A DNA stretch of 64,000 bases from Ferrimonas balearica (GCF_019802055.1 NZ_JAHVHW010000011.1:1-64000), one strand, 5' to 3'. Positions 49,394-61,036 are shown, counted from the stretch's first letter. The notes: generated by a model not told the origin, from the letters alone. Numbers and translations: made by a program.

Positions 49394-50305
49394 ATGAGTA
49401 AACAGCGAACGCTACAGCGCCCAATTCAAGCCACCGGTGTGGGTCTCCACTCCGGCAAAAAGGTGACACTCGGGATCAAACCGGCGCCGGTGAATACGGG
49501 TATCGTATTCCGCCGCGTCGACCTGAACCCCGCGGTGGAGATCCCGGCGCGCGCTGATCTGGTTCGTGAAACCACCCTGTGTACCGGCCTGCTCAATGAG
49601 CAGGGCGTTAAGGTGGCGACCGTCGAGCACTTGCTGTCTGCCCTGGCTGGTCTGGGTGTGGACAACGCCTACGTCGAGGTGGATGCGCCGGAAATTCCGA
49701 TCATGGATGGCAGCGCCAGCCCCTTCGTCTTCCTGCTGCAGAGCGCCGGTATTGTGGAGCAGTCTGCGTCCAAACAGTATCTGCGGATCCTCAAGACCGT
49801 GCGCGTGGAAGAGGGTGACAAGTGGGCTGAATTCCGTCCCTATCACGGCTTCAAACTGGATTTCTCCATCGATTTCCAACACCCGGAGATCAGCCGCAGT
49901 GCCCAGCGAATGACCCTGGATTTCTCCGCCGGGGCGTTCAGCCGCAAAATCAGCCGGGCTCGTACCTTCGGCTTTATGAAGGACATCGAGTTCCTGCGGG
50001 CCAACAACCTGGCTCTGGGTGGCAGCATGGAGAATGCCATTGTGCTGGACGAGTTCCGGATCCTGAATCCGGACGGTCTGCGCGATAAGGACGAGTTTGT
50101 GAAGCACAAGATCCTCGACGCCGTTGGGGATCTGTACCTGGCTGGCCATGCTATTTTGGGTGAGTTCCGCGCCCATAAATCCGGCCACGCCCTGAATAAC
50201 CAGATGGTGCGTGCGGTCCTGGCGGATGCAACGGCCTGGGAATTGGTGAGCTTCGAAAAGGCCCAGGAAGTTCCGATGGACTACCTGGTCCCTGCCACCG
50301 CCTAA
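49394..50305 (+). CDS. lpxC: UDP-3-O-acyl-GlcNAc deacetylase
   Basis: A 303-residue zinc enzyme catalysing the committed step of lipid A synthesis. It has [21 protein letters not shown] (5-25 in part), zinc ligand His in [19 protein letters not shown] (about 78), [10 protein letters not shown] and [15 protein letters not shown] (His and Asp ligands near 238-242). Length equals E. coli LpxC (305). Its C-terminus lacks the LAXXXXXAVLA degradation tag of E. coli as I recall it, ending YLVPATA. The stop overlaps the convergent dciA stop. Confidence 0.96.
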   Translation: MSKQRTLQRPIQATGVGLHSGKKVTLGIKPAPVNTGIVFRRVDLNPAVEIPARADLVRETTLCTGLLNEQGVKVATVEHLLSALAGLGVDNAYVEVDAPEIPIMDGSASPFVFLLQSAGIVEQSASKQYLRILKTVRVEEGDKWAEFRPYHGFKLDFSIDFQHPEISRSAQRMTLDFSAGAFSRKISRARTFGFMKDIEFLRANNLALGGSMENAIVLDEFRILNPDGLRDKDEFVKHKILDAVGDLYLAGHAILGEFRAHKSGHALNNQMVRAVLADATAWELVSFEKAQEVPMDYLVPATA

Positions 50306-50760
50306 TCGGTTTTTGTTCCCTTATCTGGCCGCCCTGCATGGGCGGCCAGTCGTTTCAGCTTCTCGCCTAAATCGCCGCCTATACTCTCTGCCAGCTGTTG
50401 TAAGTGCTCGCTTGCTTGATGACTTAACCGATTGGAATTGGTTGGTTTTTGCAGTTGTAAGCGGGAGAGCTGCGGGTTGACTTTAAACTCGATACTGGTG
50501 AGCATGGGAAACCCTTTGCTCCGTAGCTCTGACAGCAGTTCCAAACGCTGGTACTGCAGCCGGGTCGCCCAGGCTGCAGAGCTTACACCGACCACCAGAA
50601 CGCCATCGCGCAGGTTTGATACTGCGCAGTGTGGCCGAACCGCCGGATCCAGGATCTCAAGCAGGTGGTGGTGGAGTTTGGACAGGGCACCGGACTTGTC
50701 CTGGATCTGCGCAAATTGCTGACCCATCAGTGCCGCCAGATCCTGAGGCTTGGACTTCAT
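50302..50760 (-). CDS. dciA: DciA-like replicative helicase loader protein (DUF721)
   Basis: A 152-residue protein with an N-terminal DUF721 domain (about 1-105; [32 protein letters not shown], in part) and a charged C-terminal tail. DciA is the ancestral bacterial DnaB operator, displaced by phage-derived DnaC in enterobacteria; a DUF721 gene next to lpxC and secA is standard in gammaproteobacteria lacking dnaC. The ATG at 50760 lies only 30 bases from the divergent M23 peptidase gene and has no visible Shine-Dalgarno. Confidence 0.88.
   Translation of the reverse strand: MKSKPQDLAALMGQQFAQIQDKSGALSKLHHHLLEILDPAVRPHCAVSNLRDGVLVVGVSSAAWATRLQYQRLELLSELRSKGFPMLTSIEFKVNPQLSRLQLQKPTNSNRLSHQASEHLQQLAESIGGDLGEKLKRLAAHAGRPDKGTKTD
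50325..50349. terminator. Perfect stem in the 3' end of dciA, opposite the lpxC end
   Basis: CTGGCCGCCC / GGGCGGCCAG with a 5-base loop, 20 bases past the lpxC stop and inside the last codons of dciA. It has no T-run on either side, so it may be a 3' stabiliser or a factor-dependent stop rather than a classical terminator. Confidence 0.45.
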
Positions 50761-50790
50761 TTCAGGGAAAATAACTCAAACGAACAGACC

Positions 50791-51696
50791 ATGAGTGTAA
50801 CAGTCTTTATTCGTCGAAAGCACGGTGTACGCCGTTATGAGCCGGGAAAACGCTGGCTGATGGCGCCGCTGGTGCTGATTGCTGCTGGCGTCACTCTTTG
50901 GTGGCAAGCCAAGGAAGATGTCTCCACCGTCGAACACCAGTTGGCTGCGGCTTCCGCATCCACTGAGATCCACCAGAACGAAATTGCCGCCTTACGGGAT
51001 CGCACCGAGGCGCAACTTTCCCTGCTGGCGGCCCGTCTGGGGCGTATGCAGGCCCGCATGAATCGCATCGAATCCCTGGGTATGGCCGTCGCTGATCGGG
51101 TTGAAGTGGCTGATCAGTTCGACTTCCAAAGTGAGGTTGGCCTGGGCAGCAGCGGCGCTGAACCCTCCGAAAAAGTTGAGCTCAGCTTGCTGCTCGAAGA
51201 GATGGATCAGATGATTCTTCGACTCGAAAGAGCCGATGATCAACTTGCCCTACTTGAAACTGTCGAACGCAATCACCATATCGAAGATGACACGTACCTG
51301 ACCGGCCGTCCGCTGGTGAAGGGATGGCAGTCCTCCTCCTTCGGATACCGCAACGATCCCTTTAATGGTCGTCGCACGCTGCACCGGGGATTGGATTTTG
51401 CCGGACCGGAAGGCGGACAGGTGATCGCAACGGGCGCGGGAGTGGTATCCTACTCCGGCACCATGTTCGGTTATGGCAATCTGGTAGAGATTGACCACGG
51501 TAACGGTGTGAAAACCCGTTACGGGCATAATAAGGAGAATCTGGTGGAGCTTGGCCAGGTAGTGGCCAAGGGGGAGACCGTCGCGCTGATCGGTAATACC
51601 GGTCGCTCAACAGGCCCCCATGTGCATTACGAAGTGATGCTCAACGATCAACAGGTGGATCCTGCGCGATACGTGTATCGCAAGCCCAGAAGTTAG
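50791..51696 (+). CDS. M23-family peptidoglycan endopeptidase
   Basis: A 301-residue membrane-anchored LytM-type metallopeptidase. Membrane helix at about 23-41, coiled coil (about 45-95, and again near 130-165), then the M23 domain: GYRNDPFNGRRTLHRGLDFAGPEG near 190-213 supplies the first His and Asp ligands, and GPHVHYEV near 277-284 has the HxH motif. A complete ligand set suggests an active endopeptidase cutting cross-links. It occupies the place between lpxC and secA where E. coli has secM. The start is the ATG at 50791 with a weak ribosome site; the frame is open upstream. Confidence 0.9.
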   Translation: MSVTVFIRRKHGVRRYEPGKRWLMAPLVLIAAGVTLWWQAKEDVSTVEHQLAAASASTEIHQNEIAALRDRTEAQLSLLAARLGRMQARMNRIESLGMAVADRVEVADQFDFQSEVGLGSSGAEPSEKVELSLLLEEMDQMILRLERADDQLALLETVERNHHIEDDTYLTGRPLVKGWQSSSFGYRNDPFNGRRTLHRGLDFAGPEGGQVIATGAGVVSYSGTMFGYGNLVEIDHGNGVKTRYGHNKENLVELGQVVAKGETVALIGNTGRSTGPHVHYEVMLNDQQVDPARYVYRKPRS

Positions 51697-51717
51697 GGGA
51701 TCCTTAGTTAATATTCA

Positions 51718-51742
51718 GGGCGCCGGCGTTTTGCCGGCGTCC
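51718..51742 (+). promoter_or_regulatory. GC-rich hairpin in the secA leader
   Basis: GGGCGCCGGC and GCCGGCGTCC pair over 10 positions (one G-U) around a GTTTT loop, 27 bases upstream of the secA ATG. No T-run follows, so it is not a typical terminator. Regulation of secA translation is a possibility. Confidence 0.5.
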
Positions 51743-51769
51743 GCCGTAATTCAGTAGCGACGTAAGGCA

Positions 51770-54487
<2,718 letters not shown>

Positions 54488-54505
54488 GGCCAGTGTGACC
54501 AGAGA

Positions 54506-54531
54506 GGGCGGCCAAAGGGCCGCCCTTTTTA
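54506..54531 (+). terminator. secA terminator
   Basis: GGGCGGCC, AAAG loop, GGCCGCCC and TTTTTA, 19 bases after the secA stop. Confidence 0.9.
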
Positions 54532-54555
54532 TTCCGGCATATCAAGGAGCGCGCA

Positions 54556-54957
54556 ATGGCGTTGATTCAAGTCGCGATAGGGATCGTGGTGATGGGTGGG
54601 AAAGTGTTGGTGGCCCGACGCCATGAAGCTCAGCATCAGGGCGGCCTGTGGGAGTTCCCGGGGGGAAAAGTGGATAACGGGGAAACCCCGGAACAGGCAG
54701 TGGTTCGGGAGTGCCAGGAGGAGGTGGGATTAACCCCTCTCAATCCGCTGGTGTTCGATCGAATTGAACACAACTATGGTGACCGTCAGGTCCATCTGCA
54801 TGTGTTTCTGGTCACGGATGCGGAAGGGGAAGCGGAAGGGCGCGAAGGCAACCCCATCCGCTGGTGTCCGCTCAATGAGTTGCCGACGCTGCCGATGCCG
54901 GCAGCGAATGGACCATTGGTGGAGAAGCTGGTGCGGGAGATGAAACGGGACGCTTAA
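54556..54957 (+). CDS. mutT: 8-oxo-dGTP diphosphatase MutT (Nudix)
   Basis: A 133-residue Nudix hydrolase that removes oxidised GTP/dGTP. The Nudix box [23 protein letters not shown] is near 37-59 with all catalytic Glu present (GX5EX7REUXEEXGU). Length equals E. coli MutT (129). It lies after secA, the usual place. It ends KRDA-stop inside a 24-bp palindrome shared with yacG, which ends ERDA-stop on the other strand. Confidence 0.94.
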   Translation: MALIQVAIGIVVMGGKVLVARRHEAQHQGGLWEFPGGKVDNGETPEQAVVRECQEEVGLTPLNPLVFDRIEHNYGDRQVHLHVFLVTDAEGEAEGREGNPIRWCPLNELPTLPMPAANGPLVEKLVREMKRDA

Positions 54958-54967
54958 GCGTCCCGTT
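54944..54967. repeat. 24-bp perfect palindrome at the shared end of mutT and yacG
   Basis: AACGGGACGCTT at 54944-54955 is followed immediately by its exact reverse complement at 54956-54967. The centre TTAA supplies both stop codons. Each strand encodes the same C-terminal Arg-Asp-Ala-stop. It can form a 12-bp stem (less in practice because of loop limits) in either transcript and may act as a compact bidirectional end signal. Confidence 0.85.
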
Positions 54968-55181
54968 CGTTATCGTCCTCTTCCTCTTGCAGGAAGAAGT
55001 CCGGCTCACTGATATCAAACTCATCGGGCAGTTCGGTTTTGCCGGGGATGGCGTGACGCTCCTCGGCCCATTCGCCAAGGTCAATCAGCTTGCAGCGCTC
55101 GCTGCAGAAGGGGCGGAAGGGGTGCTGGTCATCCCAGGTCACTTCCGCCTGACAGGTGGGGCATTCGACTTTCAGGGTCAT
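54954..55181 (-). CDS. yacG: DNA gyrase inhibitor YacG (zinc-binding)
   Basis: A 75-residue protein with a treble-clef zinc site: CPTC at 8-11 and C...C in [16 protein letters not shown] near 26-41. The acidic C-terminal tail ([17 protein letters not shown]) is usual. YacG binds GyrB and inhibits gyrase. Its ATG overlaps the zapD stop by 4 bases and its stop overlaps mutT. Confidence 0.95.
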   Translation of the reverse strand: MTLKVECPTCQAEVTWDDQHPFRPFCSERCKLIDLGEWAEERHAIPGKTELPDEFDISEPDFFLQEEEDDNERDA

Positions 55182-55927
55182 TTTGGTTCCATGGACAGAG
55201 ACAGACGCAGAGGCAGGTTGCGGGTGTCCGCTTTGCCGGTCTCGTAGTTGATCAGATGGATGGTAAAACGGTGGCGGTGAGCACTGATGGTGGGGTACAC
55301 CCCGTACTCCTGCTTAACCTGAACACGCAGTAGCTCCAGGCCCTGCTCGCAGCTCTCCTGGTAGCAGCCGTTCATGGCCATCTTGTCGCACCAACGCGCC
55401 GTTTCACGCAGCATGGTCAGCAGCAAACGGATGCTGTCCACCATCGGTGAGAGCTCCTGGCGCCACTGGCTGGCTTCCTGCGTCTTCTCCTCAGCAGGTT
55501 TGGCCTGCCAGAAGTGCAGTTGCGGCAGGTCGAAATTGCCGTAGCCACCGGGGATATTCATGCGTTGACGCACCGCACCGAGAAATCGATCCGATTTCAG
55601 GAGCTGGCCGGGACGGGCCTGGCCATGAAGGCGCTGTTGAAGTCCCTTAAACTGGGACTCCAGCCTCTCAAGCTGAGTCTGGTCGACGTTTTCGGACTGG
55701 CGCCAGAACGCGATCTGGCCAAGGTGTCGCTCCAGATCCTTAAGAATGTCAGTGCGCAGGTCCGCGCGTTCCATCAGCTCGATCAGTTCAAACAGGCTGC
55801 GGAAAAAGGCCAGTTCGGCACCGGGGTGGCCAAACAGGCTGTGGGCATCCACCTGGGCGGCAACGGTTTCAATCCGCAGATAGTTGCGGATCTTTTCGTT
55901 TAGGGGTTGTTCATACACCAGTAGCAC
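55178..55927 (-). CDS. zapD: Z-ring-associated protein ZapD
   Basis: A 249-residue protein of the ZapD (DUF1342) family: [17 protein letters not shown] at the N-terminus, [15 protein letters not shown] near 127, and a mixed helical and beta core. ZapD cross-links FtsZ filaments by binding their C-terminal peptide. Length equals E. coli ZapD (247). The start overlaps coaE by 17 bases. Confidence 0.94.
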   Translation of the reverse strand: MLLVYEQPLNEKIRNYLRIETVAAQVDAHSLFGHPGAELAFFRSLFELIELMERADLRTDILKDLERHLGQIAFWRQSENVDQTQLERLESQFKGLQQRLHGQARPGQLLKSDRFLGAVRQRMNIPGGYGNFDLPQLHFWQAKPAEEKTQEASQWRQELSPMVDSIRLLLTMLRETARWCDKMAMNGCYQESCEQGLELLRVQVKQEYGVYPTISAHRHRFTIHLINYETGKADTRNLPLRLSLSMEPK

Positions 55928-56534
55928 TGGAGCGGTTCCTCGCCATTGTCAGGTATTGTTGGTGCAGACGTCGCACTTGGGGTGACAGCGCCTCAACTGA
56001 GCCGCTATTGTCGATGACGTCATCGGCCAGGGCCAGACGCTCGGCTCGAGACGCTTGGCGGGCGATGATCTTATCCACTTCGCTGCCTTCGGTGTTGTCC
56101 CTGCTGGCGGTTCGGTGGCGCTGCTGATCTTCCGGCAGGTCCACCACCAACAGGCGGTCCACCAAAGTGTGCAGCTTATTTTCCACCATCAGAGGGACCA
56201 CCATCAAGGCGTATTCGCTGGGGGCCTCCCGGCAGCGTCGCACCATCTCACTCCGAATCAGTGGGTGGGTCAGGGCGTTGAGCCAGCGGCGCTCCGCTTC
56301 ATCATTGAACACCCGGGTTCTCAGCGCAGCGCGGTTAAGGCTGCCATCGGCCTCAAGGATCTCTGCACCAAAGTGTTCCGCAATGGCGGCCAGTCCCTCA
56401 GTACCCGGTGCGACAACCTCCCGGGCAATCAGGTCGGCGTCTACCACGGTAACATCCAACGCTTCAAACAGAGCGCTGACCTGGGACTTTCCGGAACCGA
56501 TGCCGCCGGTCAGACCAACGATAAAGGCGCTCAT
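55911..56534 (-). CDS. coaE: Dephospho-CoA kinase
   Basis: A 207-residue P-loop kinase for the final step of coenzyme A synthesis. GLTGGIGSGKSQVS at 7-20 is the ATP loop; DADLIAREVVAPG near 34-46 and HPLIR follow. The length equals E. coli CoaE (206). It overlaps pilD by 4 bases upstream and zapD downstream; pilD-coaE-zapD-yacG is a conserved run. Confidence 0.96.
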   Translation of the reverse strand: MSAFIVGLTGGIGSGKSQVSALFEALDVTVVDADLIAREVVAPGTEGLAAIAEHFGAEILEADGSLNRAALRTRVFNDEAERRWLNALTHPLIRSEMVRRCREAPSEYALMVVPLMVENKLHTLVDRLLVVDLPEDQQRHRTASRDNTEGSEVDKIIARQASRAERLALADDVIDNSGSVEALSPQVRRLHQQYLTMARNRSSATGV

Positions 56535-57412
56535 AGCCCCACCACGCTGTGCAGATACCAGTTAACGATATCGGTGCCCCACACCAGATAGAGCCAGCCA
56601 CCCAGGACGATCCAGGGACCGAAGGGCATCGGCTTGTCGCGGCCCAGCTTGCCGCTGGCCATCAGGGCAATGCCCACAACCGCACCACCGATGGAGGCGA
56701 TCAGAATCACCGGCAGCAGGGCTTGATAGCCAAACCAGGCGCCAAACAGCGCCAGCAGCTTAAAGTCGCCGTAGCCCATCCCCTCTTTGCCAGTCAGCAA
56801 GCGGAACAGGTGGAACAGAGACCAGAGCGACAGGTAGCCCAGAGCTGCACCGATCACCGCCTGCTCAAGCGGTACAAACAGGCCGCCCACATTGACCAGC
56901 AATCCCAGCCACAGCAGAGGCAGAGTGATCTGGTCCGGCAGCAGCATGGTGTCAAAATCGATGGCAGCGAGGGCGATCAGCCCCAGAGTCAGCAGCCAGG
57001 CGGCGAGAAAGGCCGGGGTGGGGCCAAAGTGCCAGGCCAGAAACAGGGAGGCGGCGCCGGTCAGCAGTTCAACCAGAGGGTAGCGAGCGGAGATGGGGGC
57101 CTGACAGTGGTGGCAGCGCCCCTTCAGCAGCAGGTAACTGATAACGGGAATGTTGTGCCACACCGGAATGGCGGTGCCACAGTTGGGGCAGGTGGAGCCG
57201 GGCACCATCAGGTTATAGCGCTCCGGCAACTTGGAGCTTGGGGCGGGCTGGGCCAGCGCTTCGGCACACTCCAGTTGCCACTCCCGCTCCATCATCAGCG
57301 GCATGCGGTGGATCACCACATTGAGGAAGCTGCCCAGGATCAAACCCAGGGCAGCGGCTATGGAGAGAAAGAGCCAGGGAAGTTGGTCAAACAGCGCGAT
57401 CCAGTGCGTCAT
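56531..57412 (-). CDS. pilD: Type IV prepilin peptidase and N-methyltransferase PilD
   Basis: A 293-residue polytopic membrane enzyme that cuts prepilins after Gly and methylates the new N-terminus. LGLILGSFLNVVIHRMP near 19-35, the zinc site CPNC (about 76-79) and CHHCQ (about 101), and the catalytic Asp pair in AIDFDTMLLPD and GYGDFKLLA. The start is the ATG at 57412 (MTHWIALFDQLPW); the frame is open 36 codons upstream. Its substrate PilA is at 60386. Confidence 0.95.
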   Translation of the reverse strand: MTHWIALFDQLPWLFLSIAAALGLILGSFLNVVIHRMPLMMEREWQLECAEALAQPAPSSKLPERYNLMVPGSTCPNCGTAIPVWHNIPVISYLLLKGRCHHCQAPISARYPLVELLTGAASLFLAWHFGPTPAFLAAWLLTLGLIALAAIDFDTMLLPDQITLPLLWLGLLVNVGGLFVPLEQAVIGAALGYLSLWSLFHLFRLLTGKEGMGYGDFKLLALFGAWFGYQALLPVILIASIGGAVVGIALMASGKLGRDKPMPFGPWIVLGGWLYLVWGTDIVNWYLHSVVGL

Positions 57413-57446
57413 CGGAAGCCCAAAACGGTAAGGTGTTGGTGCGATC

Positions 57447-58718
57447 CTATCCGACCACGTTGCCCAATTGGAAGATCGGCAGGTACATCGCCACCACCAG
57501 TCCCCCAACGATGCCGCCAATCACCACCATCAGCATCGGCTCAATCAGGGTGGAGAGGCCATCCACCGCATCGTCCACCTCCATCTCGTAGATATTGGCG
57601 ACCTTATTCAGCATGTCGTCCAGAGAACCGGATTCCTCACCAATCATCACCATCTGAGTGAGCATATCGGGGAAAACGCCGGTGGTGCGCATGGCGATAT
57701 TCATCTGCAGACCGGAGATCACCTCCTCCCGCACCTTGGTGATGGCATCCCGGTAGAGGGCGTTGCCGGATGCGCCCGCAGAGGACTCCAAGCCCTCCAC
57801 CAGAGGCACGCCAGCCGCAAAGGTGGTAGCCAGAGTCCGGGCAAAGCGGGCGATGGCGGCTTTATGCAGAATGGGGCCTACCGCGGGAATCTTTAATACA
57901 AAATGATCGACCTTGTCCCGAAAGGTTTGGGAATTGCGGTGACTGCGCACAAACATCCAGATCATAATGGTGATGATGGCAAAGAAGTAATACCAGGACT
58001 CCTGCAAAAAACGGGAAAGGTTAATTACCATCTGGGTAAATAGCGGAAGCTCAGCCCCAAAATCATTAAAGATGGATTCAAACTGGGGGACTACAAATAG
58101 CAGCAAAATGGCGGTTACCAATACAGCAACAACAATTACCGCCACCGGATAGAACATCGCCTTCTTAATTTTAGATTTAAGCGCTTCCGCCTTTTCTCTA
58201 TAGGTCGCAATACGGTCAAATACGGTATCCAAAGTACCGGACATCTCCCCGGCGGCCACAAGATCACAGTAGAGATCGTCAAAGTGGACACGGTGGGGGC
58301 GTAGTGCTTTGGATAGGGGCGTGCCCGATTGAACCTCAGCAAGAATGGTTCCCAGCAGGTTACGAACCGCTTCATTCTCGTGGCCACGGCCCACCATCTC
58401 CAATACGGTGACCAAAGGCACCCCCGCGATCAGCATGGTGGCAATCTGGCGGGTAACCACAGCGATATCCGCTGGTTTAACTTTTTTCTTTCTTTCAAAA
58501 AGCGCTTTGGGTTTTTTACGCACATTCAGGGGCGTTACCCCCTGCTTACGCAGCAACACCTTAATCTCGGCGCTACTTTGGCCACTCAGCTCACCCTGTA
58601 CGGTTTTGCCTTTACTGTTGCGTCCCTTCCAGAGAAAGGTGTGCACCTCAATGGGGGAGCGGCCACCGGCGGAGTGCTTGGCTTCAGCTTGTCGATAGGC
58701 TTTGGTGGCAGTGGCCAT
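57447..58718 (-). CDS. pilC: Type IV pilus inner-membrane platform protein PilC
   Basis: A 423-residue GspF-family protein with two cytoplasmic helical domains and three to four membrane segments (about 186-210, 237-256, 393-415). Hallmarks are VTRQIATMLIAGVPLVTVLEMVGRG near 85-109 and MIGEESGSLDDMLNKVANIYEMEVDDAVDGLSTLIEPMLMVVIGGIVG near the end (quoted to the family pattern). It transmits PilB motion to pilin insertion. It lies 34 bases after pilB. Confidence 0.95.
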   Translation of the reverse strand: MATATKAYRQAEAKHSAGGRSPIEVHTFLWKGRNSKGKTVQGELSGQSSAEIKVLLRKQGVTPLNVRKKPKALFERKKKVKPADIAVVTRQIATMLIAGVPLVTVLEMVGRGHENEAVRNLLGTILAEVQSGTPLSKALRPHRVHFDDLYCDLVAAGEMSGTLDTVFDRIATYREKAEALKSKIKKAMFYPVAVIVVAVLVTAILLLFVVPQFESIFNDFGAELPLFTQMVINLSRFLQESWYYFFAIITIMIWMFVRSHRNSQTFRDKVDHFVLKIPAVGPILHKAAIARFARTLATTFAAGVPLVEGLESSAGASGNALYRDAITKVREEVISGLQMNIAMRTTGVFPDMLTQMVMIGEESGSLDDMLNKVANIYEMEVDDAVDGLSTLIEPMLMVVIGGIVGGLVVAMYLPIFQLGNVVG

Positions 58719-58752
58719 AAAAAGAGCTCCCTTCTTTAATCCAAGTCGGCGA

Positions 58753-60336
58753 TTACTGGTTGGTAACCCGATTTACTTCCGATAGTGAGGTGGTGCCTTC
58801 CAGCACCTTTTCCAGTCCGGAGCGGCGCAGACTGACCATCCCCTCTTTAATGGCCTGACGTTCCAGTTCCAGGGAGGAGGCTCCACTCATAATGCTGTCC
58901 GCAATCACCTTGCTCATGGGCATCATCTCATAAAGACCCACCCGGCCCTTATAGCCATCGGTGCAGTGGTCACAGCCCACGGCTCGGTAGATCAACGGGC
59001 GCTGCTGCAACTGCTCCAGGGTAAAGCCCTCCCTCAGCAGCTCCTCCTGGGGGATCTGCTCCGGCTCCCGGCATTTGGGGCAGAGTTTTCGGCAGAGCCG
59101 CTGGGCCATAATCAGGTTAACCGAACTGGCAATATTGTAGGCGGGTACGCCCATATTGAGCATACGGGTCAGGGTTTCCGCTGCAGAGTTGGTGTGCAGG
59201 GTAGACATCACCAGGTGGCCGGTTTGCGCGGCTTTTACTGCAATCTCGGCGGTCTCCAGGTCCCGGATCTCCCCCACCATCACAATATCCGGATCCTGAC
59301 GCAAAAAGGCGCGCAGGGCAGAGGCAAAGGTTAGCCCTGCCTTGGGGTGGATCTGCACCTGGTTAATGCCGGGCAGATTGATCTCCACCGGATCTTCTGC
59401 GGTGGAGATATTTCGCTCCTCGGTATTAAGGATATTGAGGCCGGTATAGAGGGAAACGGTTTTACCGGAGCCGGTGGGGCCGGTCACCAGGATCATCCCC
59501 TGGGGACGATTTAGGTTCTTCTGATAGAGCGCTTTCTGCGGCTCAGTAAAGCCCAGAATATCGATATTCAGTTTGGCGGCAGAGGAGTCCAGGATCCGCA
59601 TCACCACCTTCTCCCCATAGAGGGTAGGCAGGGTGGAGACCCGGAAATCGATCATGGTTTTCTGACCCACCTTCAGCTTAATTCGGCCATCCTGGGGCAG
59701 ACGTCGCTCTGCCAAGTCCAGCTTGGACATCACCTTAATACGGGCGGCAATACGGGGACCAAGACTGACTGGTGGGGTATTAACCGTATGCAGCATTCCG
59801 TCGATACGAAAGCGGATACGGTACTCATTTTCATAGGGCTCAAAATGCAGATCAGAAGCGCCTTTTCGGATCGCTTCCGTCATGATTTTATTCAGAAAAA
59901 CAACAATTGGGGCATCGTCAGCACCGCTAGTATCTTCGGGTTTTCGTTCTTCAGCGGTATCGATATGGCTTAAATTTTCTTGATCTTCATCGCTGATTTG
60001 TAATTGATCAAGATCATTCTCAAGGAGCTTATTAATGACGATGTCAAGATGATGCTTTTTCACCAGAATAGGTTCTGCATGCAAACCTGAGTTAAACTTA
60101 AACTCCTCTAGCGCAGCATCGCAGTTCGCATCATGAACCGCAACGACCAGTTTGTTGTCTCTAATTGAAACTGGAAGCGCCGAATGTTTCTCAACCAGCT
60201 TGAGATTAATAATTCCCTCTGGAATTGAATCTAAATCCAGTTCAGAAATATCAAAGTGAGGAAATCCAAAGCTAATGTTTGAAACAAATGCCTCATTTTT
60301 ATTTGTTATTAGAGACTTTTCTGAATTCATATTCAA
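58753..60336 (-). CDS. pilB: Type IV pilus extension ATPase PilB
   Basis: A 527-residue hexameric assembly ATPase. Walker A GPTGSGKT is at 286-293, followed by [14 protein letters not shown], the [29 protein letters not shown] stretch (Asp and His boxes, in part), and a zinc site of CPKC and CDHC near 420-465. The N-terminal MshEN-like region (1-110) is shorter than in many PilB (about 565). Its coding DNA is AT-rich there (about 32-37% G+C in counted 60-base lines), unlike the 3' part. Confidence 0.95.
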   Translation of the reverse strand: MNMNSEKSLITNKNEAFVSNISFGFPHFDISELDLDSIPEGIINLKLVEKHSALPVSIRDNKLVVAVHDANCDAALEEFKFNSGLHAEPILVKKHHLDIVINKLLENDLDQLQISDEDQENLSHIDTAEERKPEDTSGADDAPIVVFLNKIMTEAIRKGASDLHFEPYENEYRIRFRIDGMLHTVNTPPVSLGPRIAARIKVMSKLDLAERRLPQDGRIKLKVGQKTMIDFRVSTLPTLYGEKVVMRILDSSAAKLNIDILGFTEPQKALYQKNLNRPQGMILVTGPTGSGKTVSLYTGLNILNTEERNISTAEDPVEINLPGINQVQIHPKAGLTFASALRAFLRQDPDIVMVGEIRDLETAEIAVKAAQTGHLVMSTLHTNSAAETLTRMLNMGVPAYNIASSVNLIMAQRLCRKLCPKCREPEQIPQEELLREGFTLEQLQQRPLIYRAVGCDHCTDGYKGRVGLYEMMPMSKVIADSIMSGASSLELERQAIKEGMVSLRRSGLEKVLEGTTSLSEVNRVTNQ

Positions 60337-60339
60337 TCG

Positions 60340-60380
60340 TCTATAAAGTAAAGCCCACCCTTAAATTTAAGGATGGGCTT
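60340..60380 (-). terminator. Hairpin between pilA and pilB, probable partial terminator
   Basis: The 30 bases at 60351-60380 fold on themselves almost perfectly in minus-strand RNA (AAGCCCATCC against GGGTGGGCTT, with one G-U), followed by TTTACTTTATAG. This lies 6 bases past the pilA stop. It would let pilA be made in excess over pilB and pilC. Confidence 0.75.
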
Positions 60381-60385
60381 AACTA

Positions 60386-60820
60386 TTAACAAATATCAGC
60401 CGGGCTGCAGGTTTCGCCCCAGGTGATTTGGCTATTGCCGCTGTATGTTGCTGACAGAGTATAGGTCTCAGTTCCCTGAAGTGGGCCATCTGCGGCTGCA
60501 GTAACGACTAAGTCTGTGCCGTCCCAAGTAACACCTGAAACTTTATTGGCGGAAGTGGCACTTGCCTGAGTGGGGATACCATCTTGGCCTAGGGTGTCAC
60601 AAGTGCCAGCCGTCGCTGCTGTCAAACCATTGGTTTGAGCACAAACTTCAATGGAAGTTTTGAATGCACTGGTAGCTTGAACTACTTCAGTAAAAGCAGC
60701 TTTACGCGTGTAGTTGTTGTAAGCGGGCAGAGCGATAGCAGCCAGAATGCCGATAATGGCTACTACGATCATCAGTTCAATCAGGGTAAAACCCTGCTGT
60801 TTACGTACTTGGCGGGTCAT
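60386..60820 (-). CDS. pilA: Type IVa major pilin PilA
   Basis: A 144-residue prepilin. Leader [10 protein letters not shown] ends in Gly10, and the mature protein begins [20 protein letters not shown] with Glu5, the classic PilD-processed helix. Four Cys occur: two near 58 and 72 and two at the end in ETCSPADIC, fitting a C-terminal disulfide loop. The start is the ATG at 60820 with GGAG nine bases upstream; an upstream in-frame ATG would give a longer leader. The body is Thr/Ala-rich. First gene of pilA-B-C-(D). Confidence 0.94.
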   Translation of the reverse strand: MTRQVRKQQGFTLIELMIVVAIIGILAAIALPAYNNYTRKAAFTEVVQATSAFKTSIEVCAQTNGLTAATAGTCDTLGQDGIPTQASATSANKVSGVTWDGTDLVVTAAADGPLQGTETYTLSATYSGNSQITWGETCSPADIC

Positions 60821-60852
60821 GGGTTGTCTCTCCATAGCAAAAGTCAAAGGTC

Positions 60853-60887
60853 GCCAGTCCTGGCCTCAGTCCCCGGCAGCACCGGGG
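60853..60887 (-). promoter_or_regulatory. Two hairpins in the pilA 5' leader
   Basis: CCCCGG/CCGGGG around a 5-base loop (60871-60887) and GCCAG/CTGGC (60853-60864) lie 33-67 bases upstream of the pilA ATG. Upstream, near 60915-60932, are short inverted repeats (TACTAA-C-TTAGTA, CAAC-TT-GTTG) and a poor -35/-10 pair. I see no sigma-54 GG-N10-GC element. Function unknown. Confidence 0.4.
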
Positions 60888-61005
60888 GTCACCACAGGCC
60901 GCTCGGTTACTAAGTTAGTACAACTTGTTGCATGATCAAAGAGCAAAGACTCGGAAAAGGAAACAAAAAGGCGATATTGGTGTTATGTGGTGGAAAACTT
61001 GACGG

Positions 61006-61036
61006 AAATAAAACAGCGCCGCCAATTTGGCGACGC
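61006..61036 (-). terminator. nadC terminator
   Basis: On the minus strand GCGTCGCCAA and TTGGCGGCGC pair (one G-U) and are followed by TGTTTTATTT, 65 bases past the nadC stop. Confidence 0.8.

Noticed and set aside
60821-61005. Sigma-54 promoter for pilA
   Set aside because: Read on the minus strand, the region has no TGGC-N8-TGC type element with the required GG and GC spacing.
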